A stretch of 64,000 bases of DNA, taken from Diogma glabrata. Its lineage: Eukaryota; Arthropoda; Insecta; Diptera; Cylindrotomidae. Shown piece after piece: positions 11,923 through 24,109 of this stretch. The stretch spans positions 378,671,522-378,735,521 of the forward strand of contig OY856186.1 in NCBI GenBank assembly GCA_963693315.1. The letters run 5' to 3'. Within the stretch, counting starts at the first letter, position 1, and every line of letters starts with the position of its first letter. Position numbers and translations under genes: made by a program. Below the pieces are notes generated by a model. It worked only from the letters and a program-made list of their open reading frames with translations, searched no databases and was not told where the DNA came from.

Positions 11923-11930
11923 TTAGACGT

Positions 11931-12915
11931 ATATTACACTATCAAATATATTGGTCAAACAAAAAATTTGGACTGTGTAATACCTATAAAATAAACTCCG
12001 CCATTTTCTTGGTCAAAAATAGTCTTTTCATACAATTTGGATGACAAATTTTTTTGACTTCTAGCGGGAATAGCGGGAAACGATCTATTTTAATAATCGA
12101 TTCAAATTAGATGTTTTTGCAATTTTAGATTGATTTTTGTTAATTAAAATGAAGATGAAAGAAAAAATTTAAATTTCAAAAAATAAATAGATAAGTTTAA
12201 AGCATTTTTTTTTAATTTTTGCTCTTTTATTTTTATTCAAACTTTATAAAAAGCAAATATATTTATTTGTTTACAGGTTTTCTATACTATTTAACAGTTC
12301 TAATTATTATTAGAACGACTAAATAATCAAAAATATTTGGTAGCATATTTGACATAGTGTAATATGCTTTTTTCTACTCCTATCACAGTAAATTATAAAT
12401 TACATCACACTATCCATGACATGTAAATTGATTATTTCAAATAGCGTGCGGTAAGTAAAAAAAGCGTGCGGTAATGGATTTTCATATATATATTACCGCA
12501 CGCTTTTAATAAAAAGAAAAATTTTTATTTAAAGAAAAATTTGATTTTTAAAAATTAAATATTTCAATTCATTTTGACACAGAATAAGGCAAAGCCTACC
12601 ACAATTTGTAAACTATTTGCATTTAATTTATAATTAGTAGTTCATTTTTTCAAGTGTGTTTGGGCATTAAAACAAAGTCATAGAAAAAGTATATAACAAA
12701 TCTCGAGTTGTAAAGCATTTTCCATGCTCGTGAAGATACTGCACTCGACGCTACGCGTCTCGTGTGCAATATTTTCACTCGCATATAAAATGCTATTTAC
12801 AACTCTAGATATGTAATATACTAATTTCACAGTCATCAAATAAAAAAAAAATTACTTGACTAAAACTTGGATAGAAAATATTTGTCTTTGTCCAACATGT
12901 TTGATAGTGTAATAT
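11931..12915. mobile_element. TIR-bounded element(s), termini ATATTACACTATCAAA
   Basis: ATATTACACTATCAAATATATTGG at 11931 is repeated in inverted form at 12343-12365 (TTTGACATAGTGTAATAT) and again at 12890-12915 (CATGTTTGATAGTGTAATAT). This gives either one element of about 985 bp, or a 435-bp element next to a second copy. The right end lies in the LINE 3' region and probably interrupts it. No clear target duplication. Confidence 0.5.
12460..12507. repeat. GC-rich hairpin, 16-bp perfect arms
   Basis: AAAAGCGTGCGGTAAT at 12460-12475 faces its exact inverse ATTACCGCACGCTTTT at 12492-12507 across a 16-base AT loop. A further direct copy of GCGTGCGGTAA lies at 12444. It is inside the TIR-bounded element above. 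Confidence 0.7.
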
Positions 12916-12969
12916 GAGCCTAAGACAATGAATTGATTAACTTGCAATTTGCATGAATATGCATATTTT

Positions 12970-14326
12970 TGCAAAATTTCAACTCCTAGAAGTCTGACAG
13001 ACTCATTCTCCAGAAGATTTTTGGAGCCAAACGTTAATGGAAAAGGATTGGTTGTCGTTATTCTAGAAAAATGACAAACCTGTGTTTTGCTTGTATTGAA
13101 TTCGACACTGTTAGCAATACCCCAATCCATATTTGTTTTAAGATCAGTGTTAAGCGAATCTATCAATTTTGATCTACAGTCACTAAGCGCTAAGGGTGTA
13201 TATAATTTTGGTGCTTCATGAGACGCATGAAGCATGCTATCATCAGCAAAACTATGTATAGGATGAACCGTAGAATCTAACAAATCATTGATATAGATAA
13301 GAAAAAGAGTAGGTGACAAAGCGGAACCCTGAGGAACTCCTGCATTAGTTGAAAAAGTATTCGATGACACACCATCTACATTGACCCTAAATTTTCGATC
13401 AGATATAAAGCTCTGTGTCCAGGATATAAGTTGTTCGTTTAAACCATAGGATCTCAATTAGCAAATAAGGTTGTTATGCCATACTTTGTCAAATGCCTTG
13501 GAAATATCAAGAGCAACACCGAAAGTTTCTCCAAAGTTCTCAAGCGACTTATTCCAGACATGAGTGACAAAAGACAGTAAATCTCCCATCGCTCTTCCCT
13601 TTCGAAATTCGTATTGTCTTTCATTTAGTAATTTCGAAGACTCTAAGAAGCTCATTAAATTAAAATTTACATATTTTTGAAATACTTTAGCAACAACCGA
13701 TAAAATTAAAATGGGTCTGTAATTTGTAGGATCAGTCTTACTGCCCTTTTTTGAAACTGGCTGTACACTAGCCATCTTCCACATTTCAGGAAAAATCCCT
13801 TTTTTATATGAAAAATAGATTTTGGTGAGGATATTTTAGTGAGGATTGGGGCTAGCTCTCTAGCAAATGTTTTAAGTATAATTGGAGGAATAAAATCAGG
13901 GCCTGTTGCCTTATTAGTATTAATTTGCAAAAGCATTTTTCGAATAATGTTTTTACGAAAAATTATCCGTCTCATTTTATAAGATACTTTATGAATAGTT
14001 TTAGGTTGGAAATTAGGTTCTTTTAAAGTAGAATTTATAGAGAAATAATGCCCAAGCAAATTAGCTTTCTCTTTTGGATCAATAACTGGTACATCTCTAT
14101 CAACAAGAGGTGTTAGGGAAGATTTACAAAAATTGCTTTGGACAGCCTTTGCGGCTTTATAGAAATTGCGCGAGCCCGTTGGATGTTCAGCAAATTTAGA
14201 TGCTTTTTTCTTATTAAATAGATGTTTCTCTTCATCTATTAGCTTACGACATAAATTTCTCTCTTTTCGGTACTGACTAGGGTTTTCATCAGTTTTGTTT
14301 TGATTAAACTTTCGAAAAGCCTTTTT
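12970..14326 (-). pseudogene. LINE ORF2 linker and reverse transcriptase, frameshifted
   Basis: The RT can be followed through several frames: the fragment with NTNKATGPDFIP near 13900, then after a frameshift near 13815 the block KKGSKTDPTNYRPI, the motif ALDISKAFDKVWH, a single in-frame TAA at about 13455, then AGVPQGSALSPTLFLIYIND and the catalytic FADD box near 13245. Both catalytic Asp clusters survive. Similarity stops after LLGVEI near 12970, where the thumb region should continue. This is a recently decayed copy, with only a few inactivating changes. Confidence 0.87.
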
Positions 14327-15229
14327 TTAAATTTTTATAGCTTTTTTGCATTTACTCGAAAACCACAGAATTATAGTTTCAGAAAAATTAGACGCAGCTA
14401 TGTTTGGGTCTTCGCCGGTAAGACAATAACGTTTCCAAGGAAACCATTTAAAATAACTTTTAAGCCCTTTCCAATCCGCAGCTTTGTAATCCCAAACATG
14501 ACGAGGATTCGCTTTAAATTGTTTCAGAATTTGTATATTTAGTTGTGTGGAGATCAAATTATGATCTGAACCACCCAAAGGCTCTAAAATTTTAAATTGG
14601 ACCAAGTATGGATCGTTTGTCAAAAACAAATCTAGTAGATTGCTCTTTTGTCCAAGAATGTCAGGAACTCTGGTTGGCTGGTCTATTATCTGAGTAAAAT
14701 TGTGATAAAGAGCAAATAACTCAGCGTGTTTACCAACCTCTTCAGTTTTAGAACTGTGTGTAAGCCATTCTTGATTATGGACATTAAAATCTCCAAGAAC
14801 TATAAATTTTGCATTAAGATACTCAACTAACCTATCTATCTTTTCAGATAGGTCATAAAATAAATTAGAGTTCTCAGGCGAATTAGGTGAACGATAGAGT
14901 CCAAAGACAAACAGCGTTTGATTTGGACAACTAATTTTTAGTGACACCATATTGTGAAATTTTGCATTTAATTCAAATTTATTTAATTTCACATATGGTA
15001 TAGTATCCCTAATATAAGCACAAACTCCATGCTTAATGTAAAAAGAGGATTCAAGTTCATAATTGGGAAAGATGTATTTACTTTTATCTAAGGTCACACC
15101 ACGCGCACTGATAATCGTTTCCGTTAAAAACAAAATATCAGGTTTGATATTCTCAAGGTAAAGATGGACTGAATTAAGATTGACGTTCAATTCCCTTATA
15201 TTAGCATAGCTAATAGATAATTTAGCCAT
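14327..15229 (-). pseudogene. LINE ORF2 apurinic-type endonuclease domain
   Basis: The open frame extends to 15283 with a TTG; the first ATG is 15229, where the product begins MAKLSISYANIREL, the usual start of the endonuclease/exonuclease/phosphatase fold in these elements. Further blocks are DILFLTET (catalytic Glu), GLYRSPNS, FIVLGDFNVHN (catalytic Asp and Asn) and GGSDHNLI (the SDH box), so all core residues are present. The enzyme nicks target DNA to prime reverse transcription. The frame ends in TAA inside a run of A, but coding continues in another frame (KKGFRKFNQNK), so a single-base indel separates endonuclease from the downstream linker and RT. Confidence 0.88.
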
Positions 15230-15300
15230 TTTAATTAAAAGCAAAAGTTTATTGAAACAGAACAACAATACAAAAACTAACAAGATCTAAATTGACTATT

Positions 15301-16499
15301 TAAACAGCTGGACAACCTGAAACTAAGTCTAGGTTGACTGCTAAAATCGTCAATCTAAATTATGAAATCGTAAGTTTATATGAGAATCATAAACTCTTGA
15401 CGTAACACAGACGAAGGAAACTATACAGAAAGTTAACTATGAATTTTTACTGAATTACTAGTACTACAGGAAAATTATTAAAATAACTAAATTATACAAA
15501 TAAATCAACCAAAAATTTAAGTAACAAAAACAAACAAAAACAAACTTATCTTTGAATTGGAATTTGTCCGTAAACTGTTATTAATATAATCCCTTATCCT
15601 TAAATGAGCCGTTCAGTGCACAACACGATTAACTCCATAAAACAAAATGTTGAGAAAATTGAGTTTTTTCAAAGGTCAAATAAATTTCGATATTTTGTAG
15701 TGTTAATCTTTATCATTCAGGCATGTTATTATAAACATAATTTATTTAATTTTGGTTACTAAGTATATCAATTAGCTATTACTATATAGTAGTAATTTAA
15801 TTAGTATAATAGATATTATTAGTTTTTAATGTCAGGTTTTTAATAGTCATTTTTTAATGGTCAGACAAATTTTGACTTTTAATGGTGTTTATCTTAATTA
15901 TTCAGGAAAGTTGTTTTTAACATAGAAAGTTATGACTATAGCAAGTACTTTGATATTTAAATTTAAAATTTTCCAAAAAGTGGAGTTGGTCGGTCTGTGC
16001 AGTGAACGGCACAAATATTAATTGAATTAACATAAATTGTTTCCAAACAATATTTTATTTTATTTTGTAAACAAAATTGTTTTGCAAAACTTCTTGTAGT
16101 GTTCCACTCCTATGATGTTTTTATCAAAAAAAAAAATCTTACCTACAAACAAAAGAAAAAGGAAAAATTATTATTAAGTATATAAATTTCCTGAAAATAA
16201 AGAAAAAAAATTTAATCAAAATAATAATAAAATATGAAAAATGTAAATAAAATTTTTAAAAATGGAAATAATTTTTTATATAAAAATGACAGCCACAGAA
16301 AAAAGCGTCTTATTTCAACCGCTACTTTGATTTTTTTTTTTTTGGTTGCTTTGGAAATCAAATAGATTTGTCAGTATTTCATTATTGAATTGAAAGGTTT
16401 CAATAAAGTTTTGGGCAGAAACATTTACATTGTCAGTATAAAAACAATGACTATCAAAAGAGAAACTTTCAAAAAAACTTCGGAGACTCTTGGTGTGAT
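15301..16499. other. AT-rich intergenic sequence
   Basis: No gene recognised. The part next to the LINE could be its 5' untranslated region, but nothing in the sequence proves it. Confidence 0.45.
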
Positions 16500-16680
16500 T
16501 TGGGAGCTACAGCTTTTAATAAACCAGTTTTGAACCGAATTTCTACTCGTAATATTTAACATAGATGTGAGAAAGAGATCTAGAAGAAAACTCTTATCAC
16601 CACCATTACGAGGAGGGAGAGTGGGGTGTTTTACAATTTGTGTCAAGTTCTGTGATGTGGGAAATATTTCTGCCTGCCTA
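16500..16680 (-). pseudogene. Second LINE endonuclease fragment
   Basis: On the minus strand the phrase EIFPTSQNLTQIVKHPT followed by SFLLDLFLTS matches, in order and spacing, the region ELFALYHNFTQIIDQPT...NLLDLFLTN of the endonuclease at 14.3-15.2 kb. The sequence differs enough to be a separate family member. Only this short part is recognisable; no RT is nearby. Confidence 0.65.
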
Positions 16681-16818
16681 ATATTGTTGTAGTGCGTCGT
16701 TCGTCTAAGAAAATTCTAGCCACGACTTTTTGTTGGACGTTGATGTCACAAGATAAATGATAAAAAAATAAAATTTAATAAAATTTTCATTGTAATGTAG
16801 TTATGCTTTTATTTCATT

Positions 16819-16959
16819 TTATACTTTCTCGCTATTAGTTACATTAAAGATGTTAGACTTCAATCTTAAATTTTTTCTTTGAATATTCAAATCTTTACGC
16901 TCAACATCATCATCATCATTACTTTCATTTTCGGATACATAAAACGCAAGAGAGTCCAT
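16819..16959 (-). CDS. Short acidic ORF (46 aa), possible transposase N-terminal fragment
   Basis: ATG at 16959 opens a 46-codon frame with an acidic NESNDDDDVERKD stretch and an RKNLRLKSNIFNVTNSE segment. The latter vaguely recalls the N-terminal R.LRD..NPF motif of HARBI1-type transposases; this is only an impression. The left edge of the 8.4-kb duplication cuts this frame, so the second copy (25323-25376) keeps only the first 13 codons, fused to four codons and a stop from the BEL LTR head. Confidence 0.35.
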   Translation of the reverse strand: MDSLAFYVSENESNDDDDVERKDLNIQRKNLRLKSNIFNVTNSEKV

Positions 16960-17899
16960 TTTTATTTGATATAAATAACAAAATGTATATGATGATATGT
17001 TTAGTATAAAGTAAAAACTGTAGTAGGTTTCTTAAATATTGATTTTATCTTTAAAAGTTATATACATATATTTTATTCACAAATATGTTTAAATTCACTA
17101 TTGACATTAATTACTAATAAGAAATTGACGTTTGCTGACATATTTAATATAAAACGGTTATAGATTTTTTATTTTTACTGCTGACAACACTTAATAAAAT
17201 TGTAGTAAAAATTTTCTTGACTTATCGAATGTTAGAGTATGAACTTTTAAATTGGTCGACAAGAACTATCGTTTTTAAAACAAAGGCTATCGAATGTCAG
17301 AGTAAGGCCATAGCGTTAACATCCACAAAAATATAAAAAACTTACTAAAACTATTTCCGATGCCAGTTGTGATGGAGAGGCCAAAACTGATCCTATTATT
17401 TTTTCCCTCTTTTTTGATTGTGTTAATTGAAGTACTTGCATGTTTGAGGTACCAGTTTTATTCCCATACAGAAATTTCTTTTATTGTATCTATAGGAGTT
17501 GCGATGAAGATAATTTATTTTAGTGTAATGGCGTAGTTTGTCCACTGGCCACCGTATTTTTCATGCTTTTGTATATGGCGTAAAAGCACATTAACTTATT
17601 ACTGAAACTAATTATAAAAACTTTTGTTGCTTTGCGTAATCTCCACACTCTAATTCTTTCACTTATCTTTACCTTCTTATGAAATAGTTTTTTATTTTAT
17701 CTTTCTCCAGAAATGCAGAACATAGTGAAGATTTATTATTGCTTTTTTTTTTATTGATTTATTAACATATATAATTTTATAAAACTTATTTCTTCTTTTC
17801 GAGCTCGATATATATTCCTCATATATGAGTCCTTCTCTTTCACATAAATATGTCTCCATATCTAATATTTTCAAACCGCCTTTTTGCCGGCACTTTCTA

Positions 17900-17975
17900 A
17901 GTTCTAGCTTAGTTGTTAAAGGGGTAGCCTTGTAAATCAAGTGTGCCGAATTCGATTCCCGTCTGATACCGTCAC
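17900..17975 (+). repeat. tRNA-like segment with A and B boxes (possible SINE head)
   Basis: TAGCTTAGTTG (17905-17915) resembles a pol III A box and GAATTCGATTCC (17948-17959) a B box, at tRNA-like spacing. A CTTG...CAAG stem lies between them. The 3' end GTCTGATACC has no pairing 5' acceptor strand, so it is not a functional tRNA gene. A tRNA-derived SINE or tRNA relic is possible. Repeated at 26317-26392. Confidence 0.35.
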
Positions 17976-20340
17976 TTTCCTATACATTATTCAAAATGTG
18001 TGTTTTCAGACCTGGTCGTTATTAATCATTCTGAATATATGTTGTTAATGGTTATTGTGTTAATGGTTGTGCTGGGGATATGATGTTTGATTCAAACGCT
18101 ATTACTCTTTTTGTAAGTTACATGACAATTTAAAAATTTAATACCCGATTACTCATACTAAAAATTTTGTATTCCCATAATAATTTAGCAACAACACAAA
18201 TATTTTCCATATATTGTCAACATAGTAATTGATAGATGTACTATAAATTATGTCACGTTTACCTAAGATCTTCCGGAACCCAACAAAATACTCATCAAAT
18301 AGATGAAGATAAAACATGAGATTGAATCAAGTCAAAATATTTGTTGCTATGAGTTAGATAATAGATAGAAAATAGATAGATAAAAAAATGAAGATTTTAA
18401 TATTGCAATAGGAAACGACATTACATTTCCTTCAATACCTCAAATCTCCAACTATAAACAATTCAGGAATAAAATGTTCTTCCTGTTCTCCACAATTCCA
18501 TCGATAAAATTGAAATAATTTTGCTTTTTCTGAAATCATCATTTCTTTATCGTTGTATAAAAATTTATTTTCATAAATCTGGAAATAATAATAAAAGTTA
18601 TTGGTGGGTGTGCTTCTTACAAATAAGTTTAAGTTTTCTTTGATTTTCATTTATAAAAGATTTTAACTGCTCGTTATCATTCTAATATAAATGAGATGAT
18701 GATAGTTGTTATGGCAGAACGAAATGACCGCTTTACTGAAATAACGGAAATAAAACCAACTTAAAATAAATTTTATTTTTGGCTTTATAGTTTGGACATA
18801 AAAATCGAGTGTTTACTGATATTATAAATTTAAAGTAGAACTTTTTTTATATAAATAAGTGTTGGCAGATGAGATTCTATAAAAGCCATTAAAGCGGTAG
18901 CTTGACCTGAAAAATGAAACTTATTATTTTTAATCCAACAAAATTTGTCAAATTCAAACTAATCTATTTGATAAAAGTGTCATTTGCAGCCATGGAAAGT
19001 TGACGCCAGCAAAATTGATTAAGATTATATAAAACACTTGCACATCCAATTTAAAATGAAAACGACCTTTAGTCCTTTTAATTTATACCTATCTACTGTT
19101 TATGGTACTAATATTCTAATATTATTCAAATCACTGTTTTAAATTAGTTTCCTTTAAATTTTAACACAAATTCACTCCACAAAATAATATTTTCGCACAT
19201 AAAATTTATCGCATGATGTTCTGCAAAACCATCATTAAAATCAAACCAAAACGAATAACCATATTTTTTTTTTATGTATTCTAATTCCACAAATATTTTT
19301 CTCCGGAACGAAAACCCTAAATATGTCTATATGAAAACTTTGAAATCTAACAGAATAGACTTCCAATTTGTATTTTATATCAAAATATTTTGATATTGTT
19401 TTGTGGGTGGTAATGGACTCGAACGTTGATTTTACTTTTTTTTATCTTTTTATGATTTTTTTCGCTGGCTATGTTTATTCAATGCTTGGTCAAATGGAAA
19501 ATTAAACTTGTTCACTTTAGTGTTGTGAAGGTTTTCTGTTGTTGTTCTTTCTGTCGAATTCGATATAGCTGAGAAAAAACAAAAGGATGATGAAAATATG
19601 GTACGAAAAGCGCTTTTGTACAAGGAAAATATGAACGAGTATGAAAATAGCAACAACTGTTTTCTGTGTTTGCTGGATAGAATATAAATGTTTTTGTGAT
19701 GGTCCGGTTTTAATTAAACAAAAACAGTTTTTAAAGATTTGGTGCTCGAGTACGAGAAAAACAGGTTTTGACTGACCGGGTGCGATTGAACTGTAAAAGT
19801 TTGACGCTGTTTTTAATTGAAACATCTTTCGAATTGATTTTTATTTATTGTATTGTGACGAAAAAACAGCGATGCATACAATACAAAGACACACTATAGT
19901 TGCTATGATTTTTTCATGGAATCTTACACAATCGTTAGCCCAAATCAACCAAGATAAAATACAGTATAAATTTTAAACGTAATGTTGTCGATTTCTAGGT
20001 TATTAATATATTAAAAACGCTAAAAGCAAGAAACATGTGAAATCAGCCAGAAACATGCAATTTTGGAAATGAGGTTTTGATTTTGTATATTTAGGTATTG
20101 GAATTCGTTGAAATTGTGGTGACTTTTTATTTAATCATTTGCGTTTAATTTGAAAATGTTCTTTAAATCCGTTTCAATTTTTTAGCAATAGATTAATAAA
20201 ATTTTAGGTACAATTTTACTTCGGTTTGAAAGACCTAGGTATTACATTCATGAGCTAAAAGTGAAATTCTTACCCCAACTTTTTTTGGCATTTCTCGATG
20301 TTTTAGGACCTACTGATTCTAAAAAATCAAATGTCATCAA
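17976..20340. other. AT-rich non-coding part of the 8.4-kb unit
   Basis: No gene recognised. Minus-strand frames at 18432-18650 (72 aa, with an FYRWNCGEQEEHF phrase) and 19517-19825 (102 aa) are slightly less biased than their surroundings, but no family is recognised and no splice context supports them. The same sequence recurs at 26393-28757. Confidence 0.4.
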
Positions 20341-20400
20341 ATTAAATGTATGTCTGTCTGTCTACATCTAGAAAACGGCTGAAGGGATTTTAAAACTTTT
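20340..20400 (+). repeat. Dispersed-repeat signature (GTATGTCTGTCTGTC...AAAACGGCTGAAGGG)
   Basis: The phrase TATGTCTGTCTGTCTAC followed by AGAAAACGGCTGAAGGGATTTT is of a kind often seen in dispersed insect transposon sequences. The identification rests on memory of the motif; borders are not defined. Copy at 28757-28817. Confidence 0.3.
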
Positions 20401-20819
20401 GATTTCTGTAACTGTGTCGTAAGTATGTCAAAAAATCGCAAGTGTGTCAAAACAAGGAAATATGCATATTTTTTGCTTAAAAAACGTTCATTTTAAGTGA
20501 TAATGAGTAGGAACAAAGAATGTGGAGAAATCTGGATGGTCGAGATTGGTATGTGAGATCAAAAACAAGATTATTGCATTATAAATTTGTCAAAAAAAAA
20601 TGTTGCCAAGTGTGTCAAAAGAAAGATTTTTATTTATTTCTTTACCCAATCTTTTGGAAAAAATAAAATTAATTATTTGTACGACTAGAAATTTTATTAT
20701 TATTATTGAGAATTATGGCATTATAAGTTTGTCAAACAAATGTTGTCAAGTGTGCCAAAAAAATGATTTCATTTATTTTTTTAGATAATTTTTGGAAAAA
20801 AAAATTTAGCTGTTTGTTT

Positions 20820-21785
20820 ACGTAAATATAATTGAACATGGAAATTTTTGAAATTGTTATAGTTTTTGAAATATTTTTGGAATTTTGGAAAAGTTTCAGT
20901 TTTTGATTTTGTAAGAATTTTCGAATATTTTTAGAATTTTGAAAAATTTTAAATTTTTGATTATATTATAATTTTTATAATTTTGGAAAAAGATTCAATT
21001 TTTGATATTATTATAATTTTGACAATAGTTTTAGAATTTTGGAAGAAGTTTGTATTTTTGAATTTTTGGAATATTATTAGAATTTAAAAAAAGTTTAAAT
21101 ATTTGAATTTATTCTAAATTTTGGAATATTTTTAGAATTTTGAAAAATATTTTTGAATTTTATATATATTTTTAGAATTTTGAAAAAAGTAAGAGTTTTT
21201 GGAATATTTTTAGAATTTTGAAAAATTTGATTTTATTACAATTTTGGAAAAAGTTTCAATCTCTGATACTGTTATAATTTTTGCAATATTTTTAGAATTT
21301 TGGAAAAAGTTTGAATTTTTGAATTTTTAAGATTTTTTTTGGATATTTTTAGAATTTAGAAAAACTTTCAATTTGTGATCTTATTCTAATTTTTGGAATA
21401 TTTTTAATTTAATTTTTTAATTTTGAAAAAAAAATAGAATTTTTGAATTTTATATATATATTTAGAATTTTGAAAAAAGTTTCAATTATTGATTTTGTAA
21501 GAATTTTTTGGAATATTTTAGAATTTTGAAAAATTTTAAATTTTTGATTTTATTAAAATTTTTATAATTTTGGAAAAAGTTTTAATTTTTGATTTTGTTA
21601 TAATTTATGCAATATTTTTAAAGTTTTTGAAAAAAGTTTTAATCTTTGATTTTGTAATAATTTTTGAAATGTTTTAGAATTTTGTTTGAAAAAAGTTTGA
21701 ATTTTTGATTTTATTTAATTTTTACAATATTTTTGGAATTTTGAAAGAAATGTGAATTTGTGATTTTGTAATATTTTCTCGAAAC
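20820..21785 (+). repeat. Degenerate AT minisatellite, period about 55-60 bp
   Basis: Repeated phrases GAATTTTGGAAAAAGTTT, TTTTTGATTTTGTTATAA and TTGGAATATTTTTAGAATTTTG alternate for almost 1 kb with many small differences. The unit is roughly 55-60 bases and there are about 16 units. The small open frames nearby are by-products of this composition. Confidence 0.8.
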
Positions 21786-22935
21786 GATAAATGGAGAGGT
21801 TTTTGAGTAGTTTGCTGATTGTATCTTTTTACTTAAACTTTTTACTAAATTATGTTTATTTATGATCTGTTATAATTTTCCGACAACGTATTGATGTTTC
21901 GTGTTAGTTTTGTAATACATATCTAAACATATATAAAAAATACATGAACTTTAACAAAAAGTTATGTTTGATATACATCGCTGCCCAAAACTAAAAACCA
22001 TGTCCTCATAAAAGTTTTTAAAACTATATCAAAATCCTTAACCCAGACCGAAGTCTTGATATGTCAGAGCTGTGAGACTTCAGCCCATATTTTTCCATTT
22101 AAAATATAACCAACATTTTTGTTATATACATATAGGGTTAATATAACAATTGATGAAAAACGTGATATTATAACTATTCTTGTTTTTGTTTATAAATGAT
22201 ATTTTTTAGACGAAAAAATATTAAGGGACTTCTGAATTGAAAGGAGAAAAAACTAAAATAGTAGATTGTATTACTAGTGCGAATATAGGATAGATTTAAC
22301 TACAAATCTCACATGCAGGCGGCGTGCGTTTCAGGCATACAAAATATTTTGTGGTCATCTGTGCGGAAAAGTAGATTTTTCTTTTATTCTATTCTAGTAA
22401 AAAATTGAATATTGTTTATGCATGTGTTACAAAAAGTTTATTTTAAATTAAAATTGAATAAAATACATGTATTTATATTTTGGCTCATTCCATAGAAACA
22501 TAAACCTCAATAGTTACAATGAAGTTTATGTTGTGTGGAAAACTTAATCTAATTGGAAACTTGCCCGTCATTATTGATACCAAAGAGAGGAAGTAAACAA
22601 ATAAATTGTTTAAAAGATGGAAAAAAATAAATATTAATACTTATGGTTGTTAGAAATGCATTATTTTCTTATGTGTTTATTTCTGTTACGTTGGTCACGT
22701 TACGTTGATCACACAATTTTTTTAAAGGGAACCTCTACTGTATGTTTAAAGGGAACCTCTACTGCATTTGTGAAAAACATATGCTTATTTAAAAACAGAT
22801 AACTTGTGCTTTATAAAAACCTAAATTTGAATTTATTGAAGGCAAACTTTCAGAGAAATTGCTTTGAAAGTGTGAGTAAGTTTTACTGTGGTATTTTTTT
22901 TGTTACGTTGGTTACAGCACTGAGTTTTGTTATTA
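21786..22935. other. AT-rich non-coding part of the 8.4-kb unit
   Basis: No gene seen. A short direct repeat AAAGGGAACCTCTACTG occurs twice at 22725-22765, and GTTACGTTG recurs around 22685-22915. Same at 30203-31352. Confidence 0.4.
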
Positions 22936-23349
22936 TTACTAGGAGGGCCCGGCGTGCTTCGCTACGCTTATTGCTTAGAAGCAATGATTTCAAAAAGTGG
23001 TAATGAGAAATGCTAGCATATAATTTTTAATTTTCTTTTTAAATATATGAATGAAAAATAATCAGAACTCTAGCTGATCAGTTCGGATATATGAAAAATT
23101 AGCGATCAAATAAGTTTTCAAGTAAGCTTATTTGATCTCTAACTTATTTGCCGCTAATTTTTCATATATCCGAACTGATCAGCTAGAGTTCTGATTATTT
23201 TTCATTCATATATTTAAAAAGAAAATTAAAGATTATATGCTCTCATTTCTCATTACCACTTTTTGAAATCATTGCTTCTACGTCAACAAAATGTCTACGC
23301 AAAAACTTTATTTATGAGCGTAGCGAAGCACGCCGGGCCCTCCTAGTAA
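22936..23349. mobile_element. 414-bp foldback MITE, TTACTAGGAGGGCCCGGC termini, TA target site
   Basis: The ends are TTACTAGGAGGGCCCGGCG... and its inverse ...CGCCGGGCCCTCCTAGTAA, flanked by TA on both sides (22934-22935 and 23350-23351). Symmetry extends through nearly the whole element: about 190-bp arms meet near 23115-23135. The right arm carries an extra ~35-bp segment near 23280-23315. TA duplications suggest a Tc1/mariner-type origin. No transposase. Confidence 0.85.
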
Positions 23350-23547
23350 TATTTAAAAACAAAGAAAAATAATACGTTTATCCCCTCCAGAAGCATTTCA
23401 TAAACTAAACTTTCTTATTTCGAAAATCATAAAAATAATGATAACTGAAAATATAAGACAAATTTGCTGTCTCTAATAATATTTAAAAAAAAAGAAAAAT
23501 AATACGTTTATCCCCTCCAGAAGTATTTCATAAACTAAATTTTCTTA
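23347..23547 (+). repeat. Direct repeat pair of about 75 bp next to the MITE
   Basis: TAATATTTAAAAA...TACGTTTATCCCCTCC...CATTTCATAAACTAAA at 23347-23420 recurs with a few changes at 23472-23547. The second copy has AATAATATTTAAAAA without any MITE, so it may represent the empty target sequence. Copy at 31764-31964. Confidence 0.6.
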
Positions 23548-23585
23548 CTTTGTTTTTGTTGTTTCGTATTTTTTTTCTCTTAAAG

Positions 23586-23720
23586 CAGGCTACAGACCTT
23601 CAATCAATTTGTCAATCAATTGAAAACGAAATAAAATTTCGGAGATTTTTACACTAAATTTTATTTCGTTTGTTTTCGTTTTCGAATTGATTGACAAATT
23701 TATCCAAGGTCTGTAGCCTG
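23586..23720. mobile_element. 135-bp MITE with CAGGCTACAGACCTT inverted ends
   Basis: CAGGCTACAGACCTTCAATC at the left faces AAGGTCTGTAGCCTG at the right. The arms continue with TTTGTCAATCAATT/AATTGATTGACAAATT and AAATAAAATTT/AAATTTTATTT. CAG ends recall hAT-like MITEs, but no 8-bp duplication is evident. Confidence 0.75.
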
Positions 23721-24109
23721 TTTATCGTTTTTGTGAAAAAAAATATATACTTGGGCAATTCCATTTGATATTGTATAGCCGGGGCCGTTAAATTCAAAAA
23801 TACATTTTAATTCGTCTATAACTTTTTTATTTATGATCCGAAAAATCCCAAAAATCTTTAAAACCTAAGTTACACTAATATCAGTTAGCAGTGAAAATTT
23901 GAAATGAATCAAAATTCGAATAAAAAAGCCTTAGGCTCCAGAAAGTTTTTTTTAGCGTATTAATATATAAGATATATTTAATTTGCTGCTTTTTTTCATT
24001 GGTAGTGTATTTCCTACCAGCATAATAGCATAAAATAACATAAATTTCATAAAATAACAATGTTTTTTATGAATAATAGGCAAAAGTATGAGTTGAAAAG
24101 GGTAAAAAT

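Larger units (their letters stand above)
12916..15300 (-). mobile_element. CR1/jockey-type non-LTR retrotransposon, degenerate
   Basis: On the minus strand an AP-type endonuclease is followed by a linker and a reverse transcriptase, the ORF2 order of CR1/jockey/I-group LINEs. ORF1 and a defined 5' end were not found, so the copy may be 5'-truncated. The 3' end is lost where coding similarity stops near 12970 and the TIR-bounded element begins. Frameshifts and stops show that it is dead. Confidence 0.85.

Noticed and set aside
17905..17972. Functional tRNA gene
   Set aside because: A- and B-box-like words exist, but the 3' GTCTGATACC has no pairing 5' strand and the anticodon arm is irregular.
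19450..19825. Possible host exon of about 100 codons in the duplicated unit
   Set aside because: Two overlapping frames of similar length, no recognised motif, and the duplication gives no independent conservation evidence.
22806..23003. 65-codon plus-strand gene (and copy at 31223-31420)
   Set aside because: It runs into the terminal inverted repeat of the foldback MITE, so its C-terminal part is element sequence.
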